Shown here one piece after another: positions 59,171-64,000 of a stretch of DNA of 64,000 nt. This stretch comes from Pyrocephalus nanus. Its lineage: Eukaryota; Chordata; Aves; Passeriformes; Tyrannidae. Both the position numbers and the translations under genes were made by a program. A model generated the notes under the pieces. That model worked only from the letters and a program-made list of their open reading frames with translations, had not been told where the DNA came from and searched no databases. Numbering within the stretch: position 1 is the stretch's first letter; each line of letters starts with the position of its first letter. The stretch is taken from NCBI GenBank assembly GCA_038380795.1, contig CM076264.1, positions 7,752,001-7,816,000 of the forward strand. Direction: 5' to 3'.

Positions 59171-62100
59171 GCTGAGGTTTCCCCAGAACTATTTATCATA
59201 AACTCCAAAACTCACTCCTTAGGGATAACGAGGCTTCAACCTCAGCAACAGAATAAACATGCAGAGCAAGGACAGCAGCAGGGCAGTGGAAGAGAAATCT
59301 TTAAAGACATACTTTGAGAGCTACAGCCCAGGGCTGGCTTCTCAGTTTAGGGAAGTTTACATTAAGAATTCAGAATTTATTTTTGTTCTCCGTGAATGAA
59401 AGCAACTTAAACAGCTGTCAGAGAAAAAAATAAAAGAGTAATGAAGCAAGTTAACAAAGATAAATAAGAATGCAACACCAACAGTGACTAGTGCAGAATG
59501 GTTCAGAAATGGTTCAGAAACCACTGAAAGCTTAAGGGTTCCAAGGCTTCTCACATCCCAAGTGAGTGTTGCTCCTCACGCCTGCAAATCGCACCTGATT
59601 CTGAGGAGCTGAACCAGAGCTGCTGCCAAACAATCCCTACAACAGCTCTCTTAGGCAAGCAAAGCTGACACCATGCCTCTAATCCATGCCTCTAATCCTC
59701 TGTCCATGCACCAGGCTTGAATGCAAGCCAGCAGGACTCCCAAAATCTGGATAGTGATAGCTCGTGAATTGCTTGGCTTGAGCTTTAAAGGTCTCCTCTC
59801 AGCAGGATATATGATCTCAGCACACCACCACGCTAACTGCAGTGACAGAGCTGACTATTCACAATGCCCCAGAGGGCAAGGAATGTGCTGAAGTCTGGTA
59901 GCACAAGACCATAAAGAGAGACCATGAGCACATGTACATCTTTTTTAAATGAGGACTGCTTGTTAGTAGACTGAGCAACCCTGGATGCTAGTCCCTGCTT
60001 GCCTTTTGCCCTTGAGAAAATCAGCCAGCAACTTTCCTGGATTAAATTAACTGCAAATACAGGGATGAGATACAGAGTGACTCGTCTTCTCTCCTTCAGT
60101 GGTGCTTTAGCTACCAAAAGATTGCCTAACGTGAGAGGAGCAGTACACATATCAGACCAAGCTACTTGTTGTAAGATACTGTTAACACTCCAGAAAATTT
60201 TACATGGTGATAAAGCACTTGAAGAGTGCAGGGAAATTGCCAATCTAACCTTTACTGTTTGAAAAAGGTACTTCCATTCAGAGAAGCATGCATCTTGCAG
60301 TCAGTGTTGAACAGCCAAATAAAACCCCCAAGAGAACAGCACACATTTGACACTTGTGATGCTTTCTTCTGTGAAAAGCAGCTAATCTTCCAGTCCTTTC
60401 CAGGGCACTGAGTAACTGGAGTACTTCTGAACAAGTTACATAACTGAAAGTGTTAAGAGACTACACTTCTTCCTCTTTTGGTGGCATAAAATGCAAGATT
60501 CTTCTCAGACCAGAACGGAAGATAAATCCATTCTGGTGCAGCAGCATTCATCTTTACAGTAGATACTGCTGAGTCAGGAGGATGATGTATGAAGAGAGAC
60601 TTCATAAATTCACTGAGCAACAAAGACAACCAGTAAAACTTTTGGGAGAATGCTGTGATAGAAGACTATTAGATTTTTTTTCCTATAAACAAAAGACGGT
60701 CTGTGCTTACCATCAGATCAACTACTCGTGTCCAGATCTGATGGATCAAAGTTGACAACAGTGAATAAATACTCTGTTCAAGTGTTATCTGTGCAAGTAC
60801 TGGCTTGCTTTGTCACTTTTCTAAAGTTTGGAAGCCACTGAAGCTGTTTGATAAATGGTTGCCCATCAATAAAGATCTAGTCTTTCCTCAGAAAAGTCAA
60901 CTTTTTCTAAATCACTGAAGCACTTTATCAAAATGTAAAGTGTGCTAATTAATTCAGGACTTCCCAAATTACCAGCTTATCTTAATTCACTATATAAGAT
61001 ACTTGTCAGGTGTCTGGGAAGAAAAACTGACACAAACAAATTCTGAGGGGATGGAGGGGTGGGCATGAGGGGAGTTCAAGAAGACTTGAAGACTATCTCA
61101 CCAATGAATCCTCAGCTGAATATTTCCAGAAAATGGCATGGGTGTATCCAGAACCCGACACAAAAACAATCATGTAAGACATGAGCATTATCTGATGCAT
61201 TCATTTTTCTTGGACTTTCAGAGAAGATGACATACAAGATTATCTTCCCTTCAGGTCGTTGACAGATTTTGGGATGAACAACACAGGCAGCTAGAAACTC
61301 TTATCTGAAAAGAAAACAGTATTATTATACAGAAGAATCTAAAGCAACATAAAGCTCTTCATGTTGTATTTCATGACCATTTAGCCATGTGGAAATCTAT
61401 ACTCAAATAATGAAACTGCAAAGATTTTCTACTTGCTAGGGAAGCACAAAACATGAGGCAGTTTCATGTTTTCTGGAGCATGGGGTAATTCAGTTCACAC
61501 ACTTTGCTATTGCTTTGACACTGAACCAGTACCAAAACTGGTTATTTCCACTGTGACAAACAATCAAGCATAGATACTAATTCAGTTCCACATCACACTT
61601 GATAAGGTTGACAGCTTCAGAAGGGGAAAAATCTGTAACTGCTTATTTGGCCAGATTGTCATGAAATGATGTGGGCATTTGCTGCACAGCAGGGGATGTC
61701 TTAACTGGACAGGAGCTCAGCAGACAGGAAAGCTGTGTTTTGAAACTGCAGACCTTGAGTTTCAATCCTGTTTTCTAGTGCAGGTCATATTGAGACAGAC
61801 CTCTCTTTGTAACTTGTTCCACACTGTTGGAACTGCTACTGCAAGTCTATTTGCTCACATACATTATTAATATCAGCCTCATGTGTCATCCCCCTTCTAA
61901 CCTTCAGTCCAGCTATTTGAATTTCATTAGGCTGTAACTAGAGTCAGTTGAAACTTGGGGCTGAAAACAGACAAACTGCAACAATTCTCTTACCTCATTA
62001 TTAAAGATTTATATTACAGCATAAAAGATAAGGTTTACAAACTTTATGGTTTTAAATTGGGGGAAAAAAACAAAATGTTCTCTTGTGAGAAAAAATGCAG

Positions 62101-64000
62101 CACTGCTCAAATACTATTTTCTTCTTAATTGTATTTTGGAAGACCTTGCAAAAATCGGTCCACTCCTTGAGGAGGTTGCAGTTGCAAAGAAATGTAATTT
62201 TCCCAGTGCAAAAGCATTCTTTTGGCTGTCTTTCCAACAGCAAGAATCCACAGTAATGTAAAGGTTTTCTAGAAAAACAAGGGATGAGGAGTATATGGGA
62301 TATCCAGCCTAGGTGACCACTCCTTGTTCTTCTCTTCCATGAAGAAGCCTGAGATCAGAGACACTCTACCATGTGCAGTAGGAGAATATACAGAATTTCC
62401 TCCAAAGGAGAAAAGCCAAGCCTTTTTTTTTTTTTTTTAAGTTTTAAAACAATGTCTCAGCCATTGCTCAAAAAACAAACAAACAAACCAAACCAACAAA
62501 AAAAAAAAAAAACCAAACCAACTCCAAAAATTAGATTTACCTTAAAAAGTTAACATTTGAGAAATTTTTTTTCATGTTAAATAAATTTTGTGCACAAGTT
62601 GGGTGGTTTCATACCCACAGCCACACAAGTTCACAAAAGAATTTTTCTCTTTCACTACTTTCACTCCCTAAAAGGTCCTGTTTAGACAGTAGAGAATTAC
62701 ATCATTAAAGTTTTGGACAAACATTCCTGAATATTAATTATTCTTTATTAGTCTTTCTAACTAATCATAAGTCCTCTTTATATATGGTTTTAATGATTAC
62801 TACAGTAATTCTCCTGTAGTTTTCTTAGTGGCTGTTTGCTTTTCCTTTTATTATTCCCATTCATGCACTGTCTGGTGCACTACCTGTCCTTGACATTCCC
62901 TTATTAGGTTTACAAATAATCATTAATTTGTTTTGTGTTCTGCCTCCTGTTTCAGTGATATATAGGCATGTCATTACCTTTCTAAAGTGTATTCATTATT
63001 TTTCTCTTCCCAAAAAGCTCACTACTTTTCACAGAGGGTTCAAGGCAATTTGCATTGTACACACGTAATGGTGTATACTGTTCACTGCAGCTTCACTAAA
63101 GTGTATGTTATCTATTCTTTAGCTTTCATAATTAATGAACTTGTGATCTGAAGTCTTTTTCACTGTTTGATTGTTCTTTCTCTTGGTTTGCTTGAAAGGC
63201 ATTGCACTCTAGAGAACAGAATACTAAACTCAGACTCGGGTTTGATTGCCACTCCTCATTTTTTCCCCAGGTCTTCATTATTGCACCATCTCCATCTTCC
63301 TCCCACCACCAGTGAAAAAAGGCACTCATAAAATGTGGGTTTGTGTAAGGTGGGTTTTTTTGGTTAGGGGGATGGGAGTTAGTTTAAAGTTCTCATCAGA
63401 GCTGGGTCTCTCCTATGCCAAGAATCTCGCTTGGGATGGCTTGCTTAGAGTCAGCAATCTGCTGTGGCTGACTTTATCAAGGAGGACATTTACTGGCAAG
63501 TCATCTGAAGCCAAAAACAAAATTAATCTTTTTGTTATACTTTTTTTTCCCAGCCGTTTTGGTAACCCAGTTTATGTTGTTCTTACTGCTCAAAAAATAA
63601 CTCGGGCATTCTGGCTAATAAACTTGTTGAAAATACAGTTTTAATTAAAACATTTAAACACATCAAATCAGTTCAAAGTTTCACTCACATTTCTGATACT
63701 TAGATGCTATATTTCCAAAATTAACAAAATTTTAATAGTCAAGTAAAGAGACAGCTATGACATGATTGTCATCTTAAGCTGCCAACAAGCTCCTGAAGCT
63801 TTTCTGGTAACAGAAAAAGAATGAACTAATGAGCCTGTAGCCATTCTCAGCACAGTCTGGAGATTTTAAAAAACTCAGGAATGAGACACATTAGTTCCTG
63901 GTATGAGTTGGATTTGTAATTATAAAACAGAACTACAAAGGCACAAATTTGTGGGATTGGTGGAGCCCATTCATCCCCTTCTGAAAGACTGATAGAATGT
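59171..64000. other. Unassigned non-coding DNA
   Basis: No gene or retroelement is recognised. A T16 tract lies at 62423-62438, and a CAAA repeat followed by an A15 tract at 62475-62512. The longest open frames are 136 codons (minus, 59833-60243) and 132 codons (plus, 63246-63644); neither has a recognisable domain. Confidence 0.5.
62423..62438. repeat. Poly(T) tract, with A-rich repeat 60 bases downstream
   Basis: T16 here faces (CAAA)n plus A15 at 62475-62512, so the two could pair as an imperfect low-complexity hairpin. Confidence 0.85.

Noticed and set aside
59833..60243. 136-codon minus-strand open frame
   Set aside because: It overlaps an 87-codon frame on the opposite strand. No family is recognisable and nothing suggests an exon.
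63246..63644. 132-codon plus-strand open frame, with a TTTTTTCCCCAG acceptor-like site near its start
   Set aside because: The acceptor-like site alone is weak. The protein has no recognisable domain and no matching donor boundary is evident.

Overview
The window looks like non-coding nuclear DNA from a bird. No protein-coding exon, structural RNA gene, CRISPR array or operon could be supported. The diagnostic evidence is a set of CR1 LINE retrotransposon fragments. Most are 5'-truncated, and several end in tails built from ATTCTATG/ATTCT-type units, as is typical of avian CR1. The rest is AT-rich by eye, with homopolymer tracts and a few microsatellites. I saw no Alu, B1, L1 or plant/insect-type elements. 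A crocodilian or turtle origin is less likely but cannot be excluded by eye.

Layout. Positions 1-6182 are unassigned, apart from a short CR1 tail near 3.45 kb and a GC-richer patch at 2.9-3.25 kb. Two same-strand CR1 fragments lie head to tail at 6183-7087. A CR1 with a long open piece of its ORF2 C-terminus is at 10793-11310. A nested complex sits at 18116-19140: a minus-strand CR1 is split by a plus-strand CR1 tail, and its own 3' tail has grown into a 23-copy pentamer array. The interval 19.1-28.7 kb has no recognisable repeats and contains several plausible conserved non-coding blocks. Further CR1 pieces lie at 28.8, 31.6, 34.0, 35.3, 37.9, 44.1, 46.0, 58.2 and 59.0 kb. From 46.1 to 58.1 kb there is no recognisable gene, only A-rich tracts and possible regulatory sequence. 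The last 5 kb are unassigned.

There is no gene set acting together here. The best reading is an intergenic region or a large intron, with old and middle-aged CR1 insertions on both strands (nine plus, seven minus by my count) and possible regulatory elements between them. Open reading frames of 60-157 codons occur at the density expected by chance or are CR1 remnants. I found no undescribed multi-gene system. The most unusual items are the nested CR1/pentamer complex near 18 kb, a 20-bp-stem hairpin at 31.2 kb and the candidate conserved blocks.
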